Under the pieces are notes generated by a model, which worked only from the letters and a program-made list of their open reading frames with translations, searched no databases and was not told where the DNA came from. From NCBI GenBank assembly GCA_025964295.1, contig JAOPZD010000263.1, forward strand, positions 1 to 9,117: 9,117 nt of DNA, in the 5' to 3' direction. Both the position numbers and the translations under genes were made by a program. This DNA comes from Conexibacter sp. Lineage in GTDB: Bacteria; Actinomycetota; Thermoleophilia; Solirubrobacterales; Solirubrobacteraceae. Positions 1 through 5,729 of this stretch are shown here, piece by piece (position 1 is the first letter of the stretch; each line of letters begins with the position of its first letter).

Positions 1-91
1 GCTGCTCGCCCGCGCCGGCGTGGTGCAGACCCTCGTCGCCGCGGGCGCCGTCGGCACCGTCGCGGCCCTCGCCGGCGCGCCGCTGCCCTAG
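1..91 (+). CDS. C-terminal fragment of an unidentified hydrophobic protein
   Basis: An open frame beginning at base 2 gives about 29 residues rich in Ala, Val, Leu and Gly, ending AALAGAPLP and a TAG stop at 89-91. The rest of the gene lies left of the window. The stretch is hydrophobic enough to be the last membrane helix of a transporter or other membrane protein, but with so few residues no family can be assigned. It converges on the MerR-type gene, with only 7 bases between the two stop codons. The call rests on codon usage like the neighbours, the lack of stops and the tidy convergent end; it could be a chance frame. Confidence 0.5.
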   Translation, partial: LLARAGVVQTLVAAGAVGTVAALAGAPLP

Positions 92-103
92 TAGGACACT
101 AGG
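87..103. repeat. Short inverted repeat carrying both convergent stop codons
   Basis: CCTAGT (87-92) and ACTAGG (98-103) are perfect 6-bp inverted arms around a 5-base loop. The plus-strand TAG (89-91) lies in the left arm and the minus-strand TAG (99-101, CTA on plus) in the right arm. It could act as a weak bidirectional terminator, but the stem is short, only half G+C, and has no T-tract, so function is uncertain. Confidence 0.35.
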
Positions 104-416
104 ACGCCACCGACGACCGCCGGCGCACGCCTGCGGCCGTGACCCGGCGCGCGCCCATGGGCAGCCGCGACGGCCGCCGCGGCTCCAGCACCAGCCCCGG
201 CAGCTCCGACAGCTCCCGGATCTCGCTCAGCGACAGCCCCGCCTGCTGCGCCTCGGCGATGACCCGCAGCCGCTCCAGCACGACGGCCGGATAGCGCAGC
301 TCGCGCCCGGCCCGCTCGCCCGGCGGCAGCAGTCCCGCGCGCTGGTAGTAGCGCACGTGGGAGACCGCGACGCCGGAACGGCGGGCGATCTCGGCGATGG
401 TGAGCCTTTCTTCCAT
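99..416 (-). CDS. Short MerR-family transcriptional regulator
   Basis: This 105-residue protein begins MEERLTIAEIARRSGV, the usual start of a MerR winged helix-turn-helix. Residues 6-28 form the helix-turn-helix with the family VRYYQRAGLLPP signature at about 21-32. The wing and second helices follow (RELRYP, then LERLRVIAEAQQAGLSLSEIREL to about residue 71). There are no cysteines, so it is not a thiol-metal sensor of the MerR/ZntR type. I chose the ATG at 414-416 because homology starts there; an upstream ATG at 450-452 would add 12 unrelated residues. Oddly, the long dimerisation helix and effector domain expected after the DNA-binding part are missing and replaced by an Arg-rich tail of about 30 residues, so the gene may be truncated or frameshifted. 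It diverges from the acyl-CoA dehydrogenase gene, which it plausibly controls. Confidence 0.8.
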   Translation of the reverse strand: MEERLTIAEIARRSGVAVSHVRYYQRAGLLPPGERAGRELRYPAVVLERLRVIAEAQQAGLSLSEIRELSELPGLVLEPRRPSRLPMGARRVTAAGVRRRSSVAS

Positions 417-547
417 GATTCTGCTCAAATGACCTTTAGCGCGTACGACCACTGCGCATGCTACGCCGCTCGATCGCGAAATACGAGAATCCTGGACAGC
501 CGGCTGGCAGGTGCAGTCGCCAAGGGCGCATCGGGTACGTCCTGCCC
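417..547. promoter_or_regulatory. Divergent control region between merR-type gene and acyl-CoA dehydrogenase gene
   Basis: This 131-base gap must hold the promoters of both divergent genes and is locally more A+T-rich (417-440 and 478-492) than the surroundings. I see no convincing -35/-10 pair in either direction. An imperfect dyad, AGCGCGTA (438-445) against TACGCCGCT (462-470, one inserted C), spans a 16-base centre that itself contains GCATGC. This is a candidate site for the MerR-type protein, which normally binds dyads within promoter spacers. The assignment is inference only. Confidence 0.35.
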
Positions 548-1696
548 ATGACGCTGACGCTCCACCCGGACTCCGCCCACCTGCAGACCGCCGTGCGGAC
601 GTTCGTCGACGACGTCGTCCTCCCGTCGGTCGCCGCCTGGGACGCCGCCGACGAGCTGCCCGCCGGCGTGCTGGACCGCCTCGTCGAGCTTGGGCTGACC
701 GGCGCGCTCGTGCCCCGCGACTACGGTGGCCCGGGCCTCGGCGTCGCCGACCTCGTCCCCGCCTGGCGCACGCTCTCCCAGGGCTGGATCTCGCTGACCG
801 GCGCCGTCAACCCGACCGGCCTGGCGACCACGCTGCTCACGCGCCACGGCACCGAGGCCCAGCGCGAGCGCTGGCTGCCCGGGATCGCCCGCGGCACCGT
901 CCTGGCGTCCTTCTCGATCACCGAGCCCCAGGCCGGCAGCGACCTGCACCGCATCGAGACGACGGCACGCCCCGCTGGCGACGCGGCCGGCGGCGGCCTC
1001 GTCCTCGACGGCGACAAGCGCTGGGTCGCCGGCGGCGTCTCCAGCGACGTGATCTTCCTGATGGCCGAGGTCACCGGCACCGGCAAGCCGTCCTGCGTGA
1101 TCCTCCCCGCCGACGGCCGGGACTCCCCGACCTGGCAGCTGACCGAGATCGACAAGCTCGGCTACCGCGGCGTCGAGTCCGCCGCCTACGCCTTCACCGC
1201 CCACCACGCGCCGGACGCCGAGATCCTCGGCGACGATGCGGGCGCCGGCGCGCGCCAGATGCTCGACGCGCTCGACGTCGGCCGCGTCAACGTCGCCTGC
1301 CGCGCGCTGGGCATCATCGACCGCGCGCTGGCCTGCGCGGTCGACGAGTCGACGCACCGTGAGATCGGCGACGGCGTCCTGGGCGACCACACCCACGCGC
1401 AGCTGCGGGTGGGGGAGATCGTGGCCCGCCGCGCGGCCGTCGCCGCGCTGGTCGAGCAGGCCGCGCTCGCCGTCGACGCGCGCGCCGAGGACGTCCGCGA
1501 GCTGTCGACCGCCGCGAAGGTCGTGGCCTCCGACGTCGCGGTCTGGGCCGTCGACCGCGCCGCGCGCCTGGCCGCGTCGCGGTCCTTCGCCGCCGGCGAC
1601 GAGCTGGCGCGCCTGCGCCGCGACGCCCCGCAGACCCAGATCGGCGAGGGCGCCAACGACGCCCTCCTGCTCGCCCTGGCGAAGGGCTGGCTCTAG
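548..1696 (+). CDS. Acyl-CoA dehydrogenase family protein
   Basis: This 382-residue flavoprotein has the normal length for the family, which oxidises acyl-CoA to 2-enoyl-CoA with FAD. The N-terminal helical domain includes ELGLTGALVPRDYGG (about 50-65). The middle beta domain carries the flavin/substrate motif FSITEPQAGSD (122-132) and a conserved G-D-K-R-W segment. The C-terminal helical domain ends with RRDAPQTQIGEGANDALLL, where E367 sits in the position of the catalytic glutamate of the usual YEGTNE motif. The common GGxGY stretch before this is replaced by a less typical AASRSFAAGDE segment. I start at the ATG 548-550 because the 30 codons upstream, from an ATG at 458, do not look like the family; the ribosome site is weak. 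Substrate chain length cannot be read. The divergent MerR-type gene suggests LiuR-like control of branched-chain or fatty acid catabolism, by analogy only. Confidence 0.93.
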   Translation: MTLTLHPDSAHLQTAVRTFVDDVVLPSVAAWDAADELPAGVLDRLVELGLTGALVPRDYGGPGLGVADLVPAWRTLSQGWISLTGAVNPTGLATTLLTRHGTEAQRERWLPGIARGTVLASFSITEPQAGSDLHRIETTARPAGDAAGGGLVLDGDKRWVAGGVSSDVIFLMAEVTGTGKPSCVILPADGRDSPTWQLTEIDKLGYRGVESAAYAFTAHHAPDAEILGDDAGAGARQMLDALDVGRVNVACRALGIIDRALACAVDESTHREIGDGVLGDHTHAQLRVGEIVARRAAVAALVEQAALAVDARAEDVRELSTAAKVVASDVAVWAVDRAARLAASRSFAAGDELARLRRDAPQTQIGEGANDALLLALAKGWL

Positions 1697-1718
1697 GCGC
1701 CCGCGGCCGTCGCCGCGG
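1693..1718. terminator. Shared CTAG stop and GC hairpin at a convergent gene end
   Basis: CTAG at 1693-1696 supplies the TAG stop of the dehydrogenase on the plus strand and the TAG stop of the metallopeptidase-like gene on the minus strand. Four bases later CCGCGGC (1701-1707) and GCCGCGG (1712-1718) form a perfect 7-bp all-GC stem with a CGTC loop. It is a plausible intrinsic terminator for the plus-strand gene without a T-tract, as often described in actinobacteria. It lies within the Ala-rich codons of the opposing gene, so the repeat could be incidental. Confidence 0.4.
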
Positions 1719-2712
1719 CCCGCTCGCCCGCCCGCGCCATCAGCGCGTCCACGAACGCCAGCTTGTCCACGACCGGCCCCGTCAGCACGAACGGGTACAG
1801 GTCGTCGAGCCCCAGGCTGCGGTTGACGGCGTTCAAGGCATAGGTCAACCCGAGCCAGTCGTCCAGCACCGCACGCAGGCCGCCCGCGCCGGTGTCGACC
1901 GGCTCGGCGTGCAGGTCCGGCCGCCCCGCCGGACCCTCCACGTGCACGCCGTAGGCCGCGGCGGTCTGCAGCGTGTCGCGCAGGTGCAGGACGTGGGCGA
2001 ACGTCTCGGCCCAGTCCTCGGACGGATGCATCGTCGCGTAGGCGCTGACGTGCTCGGCCGCCCAGTTGGCGGGCGGCCCGTAGGCGTAGTGGCGGTCCAG
2101 CGCCGCCTGGTAGTCCTCGGTCTCGTCGCCGAAGATCGCGCGCGCCGCCTCGTGGGTCAGCTCGTCGTCGACCAGCAGCGGGAAGTAGAAGTGGCCGATC
2201 TCGTGGCGCATGTGCCCCAACAACGTCCGGTACGGCTCGCCCATCTGGACGCGGCGCTGCTCGCGCTCGTCGTCGTCGGACTCGGCGAGGTCGAGCGTCA
2301 CGATCCCGTCCGCGTGGCCGGTGGTCACCGGCTGCACCGCGCTGGAGAGCAGGTCGAAGGCGAGCCCGCCCACGGGCCTCTCGCGCCGCGTCGGGATCGG
2401 CAGCCCCAGCTCGCCGAGCTCGAACACCAGCCGCCGCTTGGCCCGCTCGGCCTCGGCCCACTGCGCGATCCCGGCCGCGTCCTGGTCGTTGGGCCGCGTG
2501 CGCGTCAGCTCGCAGGCGAAGCACAGCTCGCCCAGCGCGCCGGCCAGGCCGTTGCAGCCGATCACGTCGCGGTTGGCGCACGGCGGCGCCTGGGGTCGCG
2601 TACGCAGCTCGCGCGCGCCCCAGTCGAAGGCCAGGGCCGAGCCGCAGCGCAGGCAGGCGCTGTTCTCGAAGAACACCAATTGGCCGCAGACCCCGCACGT
2701 GAACGCTCGCAT
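1693..2712 (-). CDS. Zinc-ribbon and HEXXH zinc metallopeptidase-like protein
   Basis: This 339-residue protein has two parts. The N-terminus (1-70) has four cysteine pairs: C6/C9, C20/C23, C45/C53 and C64/C67, a zinc-ribbon-like module starting MRAFTCGVCGQLVFFEN. After a linker comes a domain with the metalloprotease motif H170-E171-I172-G173-H174 (in GHMRHEIGHFYF) and a later E-D-W-A-E-T-F-A-H segment (232-240) likely to give a third zinc ligand. This order matches the putative zinc-binding metallopeptidase family (Peptidase_Mx/DUF2248), whose substrate I do not know to be established. No signal peptide or membrane segment is visible, so it is probably cytoplasmic. The ATG at 2710-2712 was chosen because the family begins MR-F-C-x2-C-G; no clear Shine-Dalgarno is present. 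Its C-terminus is Ala-rich and overlaps the dehydrogenase stop by 4 bases. It diverges from the reductase-desaturase operon. Confidence 0.87.
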   Translation of the reverse strand: MRAFTCGVCGQLVFFENSACLRCGSALAFDWGARELRTRPQAPPCANRDVIGCNGLAGALGELCFACELTRTRPNDQDAAGIAQWAEAERAKRRLVFELGELGLPIPTRRERPVGGLAFDLLSSAVQPVTTGHADGIVTLDLAESDDDEREQRRVQMGEPYRTLLGHMRHEIGHFYFPLLVDDELTHEAARAIFGDETEDYQAALDRHYAYGPPANWAAEHVSAYATMHPSEDWAETFAHVLHLRDTLQTAAAYGVHVEGPAGRPDLHAEPVDTGAGGLRAVLDDWLGLTYALNAVNRSLGLDDLYPFVLTGPVVDKLAFVDALMARAGERAAATAAGA

Positions 2713-2746
2713 AGAGAGCCAGGAAGCTAGCGGCGCATCGGAAAAC

Positions 2747-2769
2747 GCGTGCGTCTTGTGACGGGACGC
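2747..2769. promoter_or_regulatory. Candidate operator dyad upstream of the reductase-desaturase operon
   Basis: GCGTGCGTC (2747-2755) and GACGGGACGC (2760-2769) pair as CGTC/GACG and GCGT/ACGC around a TTGT centre, with a 1-by-2 mismatch between the two halves. The dyad lies in the 75-base gap between the divergent metallopeptidase-like and reductase genes and ends 5 bases before the reductase ribosome-binding site. Size and position suit a TetR-type operator or an mRNA hairpin. No binding protein can be named from sequence. Confidence 0.35.
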
Positions 2770-2774
2770 CGGGT

Positions 2775-2781
2775 AGGGAGG
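2775..2781 (+). promoter_or_regulatory. Ribosome-binding site of the ferredoxin reductase gene
   Basis: AGGGAGG lies 6 bases before the ATG at 2788-2790. It decides this start over the in-frame ATG at 2749, which would add 13 basic residues (MRLVTGRRVGRRR) with no family match. Confidence 0.7.
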
Positions 2782-2787
2782 CGGAGG

Positions 2788-3891
2788 ATGGCCGAGACCG
2801 GAGCACGCCCGCAGGTCCCCGCCTGGCGGCTCACCGTGCTGCGCGGCCTGCGCTCGTTCTTCACGCCGCTGCTGCCCGACGACTACCTCGAGCTCGTCAA
2901 CCCGCTGTGGTCGACCCAGGAGCTGCGCGGCCGGATCGAGCGCGTCGAGCCCGACACCGGCGACGCCGTCACCCTCCACATCAAGCCGGGCTGGGAGTGG
3001 CCGGGCCACGAGCCGGGCCAGTACCTGCGCGTCGGCGTCCGCGTCGACGGCGTCCATCACTGGCGCGCCTACTCGCTGACCTCGGACCCCGGCCGCGCCG
3101 ACGGCCAGATCAGCATCACGCCCAAGCTCTACGAGCCCGGCTCGGTCTCGCCGTTCCTGGTGCGCCACGCGCGCGCCGGCGCGATCGTGCGCCTCGGCGG
3201 GGTGGAGGGCCCCTTCGTCCTGCCCGAGCCGCCGCCGCGGCGGCTGCTGTTCATCAGCGCCGGCAGTGGCATCACGCCGATCATGTCCATGTTGCGCGCG
3301 CTGGACCGCCGCGGCGCGCTGCGCGACGTCGTCCACCTCCACTCCGCCCGGACGCCGGACGACGTCATCTTCGGCGACCGCCTGCGCGACCTCGACGCCC
3401 GCCACGACGGGCTCACGCTGCACGTCCGCCACACCGCCGAGCACGGCCGCTTCGTGGCCGCCGACCACCTCGACGAGCTGTGCCCGGACTGGCGCGAGCG
3501 CGAGACCTTCGCCTGCGGCCCCGGCGACCTGCTCGACGCGCTGACCGAGCACTGGGACGCCGAGCGCCTCGCCGACCACCTGCACATGGAGCGCTTCCAG
3601 CCGGTCATCGGCGGCGGCAGCGGCGAGCAGGGCGCCGGCGGCACCGTGCGCTTCACGCGCAGCGACGTCGAGGCCCAGTGCGACGGCGCCACGCCGATCC
3701 TCGTCGCCGGCGAGGAGGCCGGCGCGGAGCTGCCCTTCGGCTGCCGCATGGGCATCTGCCACACCTGCGTCGGCAAGCTCTGCTCCGGCCAGGTCCGCGA
3801 CCTGCGCACGGGCGAGCTGAGCGGCGGCGAGGGCATGACCATCCGTACCTGCGTCAACGCGGCCGAAGGGCCGGTGGAGATCGAGCTATGA
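2788..3891 (+). CDS. Ferredoxin reductase with fused 2Fe-2S ferredoxin, desaturase partner
   Basis: This 367-residue oxidoreductase is predicted to pass electrons from NAD(P)H through FAD to a 2Fe-2S cluster and on to the desaturase encoded next. The FAD domain has R93-A-Y95-S96-L-T (the RxYS flavin motif). The nucleotide domain has A158-G-S-G-I-T-P164 and, near its end, A-C243-G-P-G. The C-terminal plant-type ferredoxin domain has C319-x4-C324-x2-C327-x27-C355, the complete cluster ligand set. The N-terminal segment (about 10-40, LRGLRSFFTPLLPDDYLELVNP) resembles that of the mycobacterial Rv3230c type, the known redox partner of stearoyl-CoA desaturase DesA3. No membrane helix is seen, so it is probably soluble or membrane-associated. 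The stop overlaps the desaturase start as ATGA, implying coupled translation at a fixed ratio. Function as desaturase reductase is inference from this pairing; the domain assignment itself is firm. Confidence 0.94.
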   Translation: MAETGARPQVPAWRLTVLRGLRSFFTPLLPDDYLELVNPLWSTQELRGRIERVEPDTGDAVTLHIKPGWEWPGHEPGQYLRVGVRVDGVHHWRAYSLTSDPGRADGQISITPKLYEPGSVSPFLVRHARAGAIVRLGGVEGPFVLPEPPPRRLLFISAGSGITPIMSMLRALDRRGALRDVVHLHSARTPDDVIFGDRLRDLDARHDGLTLHVRHTAEHGRFVAADHLDELCPDWRERETFACGPGDLLDALTEHWDAERLADHLHMERFQPVIGGGSGEQGAGGTVRFTRSDVEAQCDGATPILVAGEEAGAELPFGCRMGICHTCVGKLCSGQVRDLRTGELSGGEGMTIRTCVNAAEGPVEIEL

Positions 3892-5048
3892 CGATTGCCG
3901 AAGAAGCACCCCAAGCAGCGCAGCCGACGGGCGAGAGCCCGCTCGCGCGGCTGACCGACGAGCAGATCGAGGAGCTGGGCCGCGAGTTCGCCGCCATCCA
4001 CGACGAGGTCTTCGCCGAGCTCGGCGACCGCGACGCGCGCTACATCCACTCGATGATCGAGCTGCACCGGCGGCTCGTCGTGCTCTCGCGCGTGATCCTC
4101 CTGTTCTCCCGCTACAAGCCCGCGTGGGTCGCGGGGACCGCCACGCTCTCGCTGGCCAAGATCCTGGAGAACATGGAGATCGGCCACAACGTCATGCACG
4201 GCCAGTGGGACTGGATGAACGACCCCAAGATCCACTCCTCGACGTGGGACTGGGACTCGGCCTCGACCGCCGAGGCGTGGAAGCACTCCCACAACTACGT
4301 CCACCACACCTACACCAACATCCGCGGCAAGGACCGCGACCTCGGCTACGAGATCATGCGGATCGACCCGCACCAGAAGTGGCACCCGATCTACCTCGCC
4401 CAGCCGCTCTACAACCTCGTGTTGATGGCCTTCTTCGAGTGGGGCGTCGCCTTCCACGACCTGGACTTCGAGGCGATCCGCCGGGGCGAGAAGCCCAAGG
4501 AGCAGGTCGTCAAGGAGCTCAAGGGCATGGCGGGCAAGGCGCGGACGCAGATCGTCAAGGACTACCTCGCGTTCCCGGCGCTCAGCGGCCGCAAGGGCTT
4601 CAAGAGCACGTTGAAGGCCAACTTCACCGCCAACATCGTGCGCAACGTCTGGGCCCACGCGATCATCTTCTGCGGGCACTTCCCCGACCAGACGTACACC
4701 TTCGCCCAGGACGAGGTCGCCGACGAGACGCGCGGCGGGTTCTACGTCCGCCAGCTGCTCGGCGCGGCCAACATCGAGGGCAGCCCGCTCTTCCACGTGC
4801 TCAGCGGCAACCTCGGCTACCAGGTCGAGCACCACTTGTACCCCGACATGCCCAGCTCGCGCTACGGCGAGATCGCGCCGCGCGTCAAGGCGATCTGCGA
4901 GCGCTACGAGCTCCCCTACAACACGGGCCGCTTCGGCAAGCAGTGGGGCAGCGTGATGCGGACGATCGCGCGGCTGGCGTTCCCGGGCGGCGAGCCGCGG
5001 CCCAAGCCCGGGCCCTACCGCTGCGAGCTCGACGACTCCGGCCGGTAG
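3888..5048 (+). CDS. Membrane fatty acid desaturase (DesA3-like, three histidine boxes)
   Basis: This 386-residue integral membrane di-iron enzyme introduces a double bond into a fatty acyl chain using O2 and two electrons. The three diagnostic histidine clusters are H100-N-V-M-H104, H135-N-Y-V-H139-H140 (with H133 just before) and Q312-V-E-H315-H316; H303 in FHVLSGN is also typical. Hydrophobic stretches lie at about 63-90, 170-192 and 250-265. Length and boxes fit the front-end/acyl-CoA desaturase superfamily. Pairing with a ferredoxin-reductase fusion points to a DesA3-like acyl-CoA delta-9 desaturase, but neither regiochemistry nor acyl carrier can be read. The ATG at 3888 is supported by GGAG at 3876-3879 (8-base spacing) and overlaps the reductase stop. 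The 3' end overlaps the convergent TetR-type gene by 34 bases. Likely role: membrane lipid unsaturation and fluidity. Confidence 0.95.
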   Translation: MTIAEEAPQAAQPTGESPLARLTDEQIEELGREFAAIHDEVFAELGDRDARYIHSMIELHRRLVVLSRVILLFSRYKPAWVAGTATLSLAKILENMEIGHNVMHGQWDWMNDPKIHSSTWDWDSASTAEAWKHSHNYVHHTYTNIRGKDRDLGYEIMRIDPHQKWHPIYLAQPLYNLVLMAFFEWGVAFHDLDFEAIRRGEKPKEQVVKELKGMAGKARTQIVKDYLAFPALSGRKGFKSTLKANFTANIVRNVWAHAIIFCGHFPDQTYTFAQDEVADETRGGFYVRQLLGAANIEGSPLFHVLSGNLGYQVEHHLYPDMPSSRYGEIAPRVKAICERYELPYNTGRFGKQWGSVMRTIARLAFPGGEPRPKPGPYRCELDDSGR

Positions 5049-5049
5049 G
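5014..5049. repeat. Inverted repeat spanning the overlapping 3' ends of two convergent genes
   Basis: CCTACCG (5014-5020) and CGGTAGG (5043-5049) are perfect 7-bp inverted arms separated by 22 bases. The right arm holds the desaturase TAG (5046-5048); the left arm holds the minus-strand TAG of the TetR-type gene (5015-5017). Each transcript would carry the stem near its stop codon. It may serve as a bidirectional terminator, but the large loop and absent T-tract make this weak. Confidence 0.35.
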
Positions 5050-5710
5050 CGCGGAAGGCCAGGCGCGCCAGGTCCTCCTCGAGGTCGGGGAGCGTCGCGG
5101 TCTCGCCGCGGCGGATCGCCGCGTAGACGACCTCGAGGATCCCGCCGGTGACGAAGACGGGCGTCATCGGCGACAGCCAGCGCTCGGCGCCCGGCTGCGA
5201 GCGCGGGAGCTGGTCGACGACCGGGAAGAACGCCTCGATCGCCGCGTCGCGCCGCGCCAGGCCCTTCGGCCCGGACCCGAGCACCTCGACGATGCACATC
5301 TGCGCGAAGGCCGGCTCGGCGGCCAGGAAGCGCAGGAACTCGCCGAGCAGCGCGCTGACCTTGCCCTCCCAGGACGCCTCGGCCACCGCGGCCAGCCCGC
5401 GCGCCATGCGCTCCATGAGCAGTGCGGTGATCGCGTCGTAGGCGGCGAGGAAGCAGTCCTCCTTGTCGGTGAACAGCTCGTAGAACGTCTTGCGCGACAC
5501 GCCCGCGTACTCGGTGATGTCCGCGACGCGCGTCGCCGCGTAGCCCTTCTCGGCGACGACGTTGGCGATCGCGTCCAGCAGCCGCTCGCGCTGGTTGGAG
5601 GCGATGAACGCGCGCGACAGGCCGTGGCGCCCCTTGGGCAGCTGCTGGTTGAGCGGATGCCCGCCGGACAGCGGCAGGCCCCCGGGACCGTCGTCGTCGC
5701 TGTCGCTCAT
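5015..5710 (-). CDS. TetR/AcrR-family transcriptional regulator
   Basis: This 231-residue protein has a TetR N-terminal DNA-binding domain at about 40-92: RERLLDAIANVVAEKGYAAT, then the helix-turn-helix DITEYAGVSRKTFYELFTDKE (65-84). The remaining residues are the helical ligand and dimer domain, too variable for ligand prediction. Before the domain is an acidic-to-basic leader of about 40 residues (MSDSDDDGP..., then LPKGRHGLSRAF). The ATG at 5708-5710 lies 19 bases after the upp stop, so upp and this gene are probably co-transcribed. Its end overlaps the desaturase gene tail to tail. Two target hypotheses follow: the upp/salvage divergent promoter (autoregulation of its own operon), or the desaturase operon, since TetR-type proteins such as DesT control desaturases. 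The sequence does not decide between them. An aaGGG-type ribosome site upstream is weak. Confidence 0.92.
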   Translation of the reverse strand: MSDSDDDGPGGLPLSGGHPLNQQLPKGRHGLSRAFIASNQRERLLDAIANVVAEKGYAATRVADITEYAGVSRKTFYELFTDKEDCFLAAYDAITALLMERMARGLAAVAEASWEGKVSALLGEFLRFLAAEPAFAQMCIVEVLGSGPKGLARRDAAIEAFFPVVDQLPRSQPGAERWLSPMTPVFVTGGILEVVYAAIRRGETATLPDLEEDLARLAFRAYRPESSSSQR

Positions 5711-5729
5711 GCGCTCGTCGTGCCCTTCG

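Noticed and set aside
458..547. Upstream ATG giving a 30-residue longer acyl-CoA dehydrogenase
   Set aside because: The extra residues are basic and unlike the family, and they would cover the divergent promoter region.
461..2806. Very long minus-strand open frame (about 780 codons) across the acyl-CoA dehydrogenase and metallopeptidase genes
   Set aside because: Arg/Ala/Gly-rich low-complexity translation with no motif, antisense to two clear genes; a usual by-product of high GC.
2713..3762. In-frame minus extension upstream of the metallopeptidase-like gene
   Set aside because: It is antisense to the reductase, has no family similarity, and the conserved MR-F-C-x2-C start lies at 2712.
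3129..5297. Long minus-strand frame opposite the reductase and desaturase
   Set aside because: Repetitive Arg/Asp/Val-type shadow translation with no domain; the plus strand has unmistakable histidine boxes and iron-sulfur motifs.
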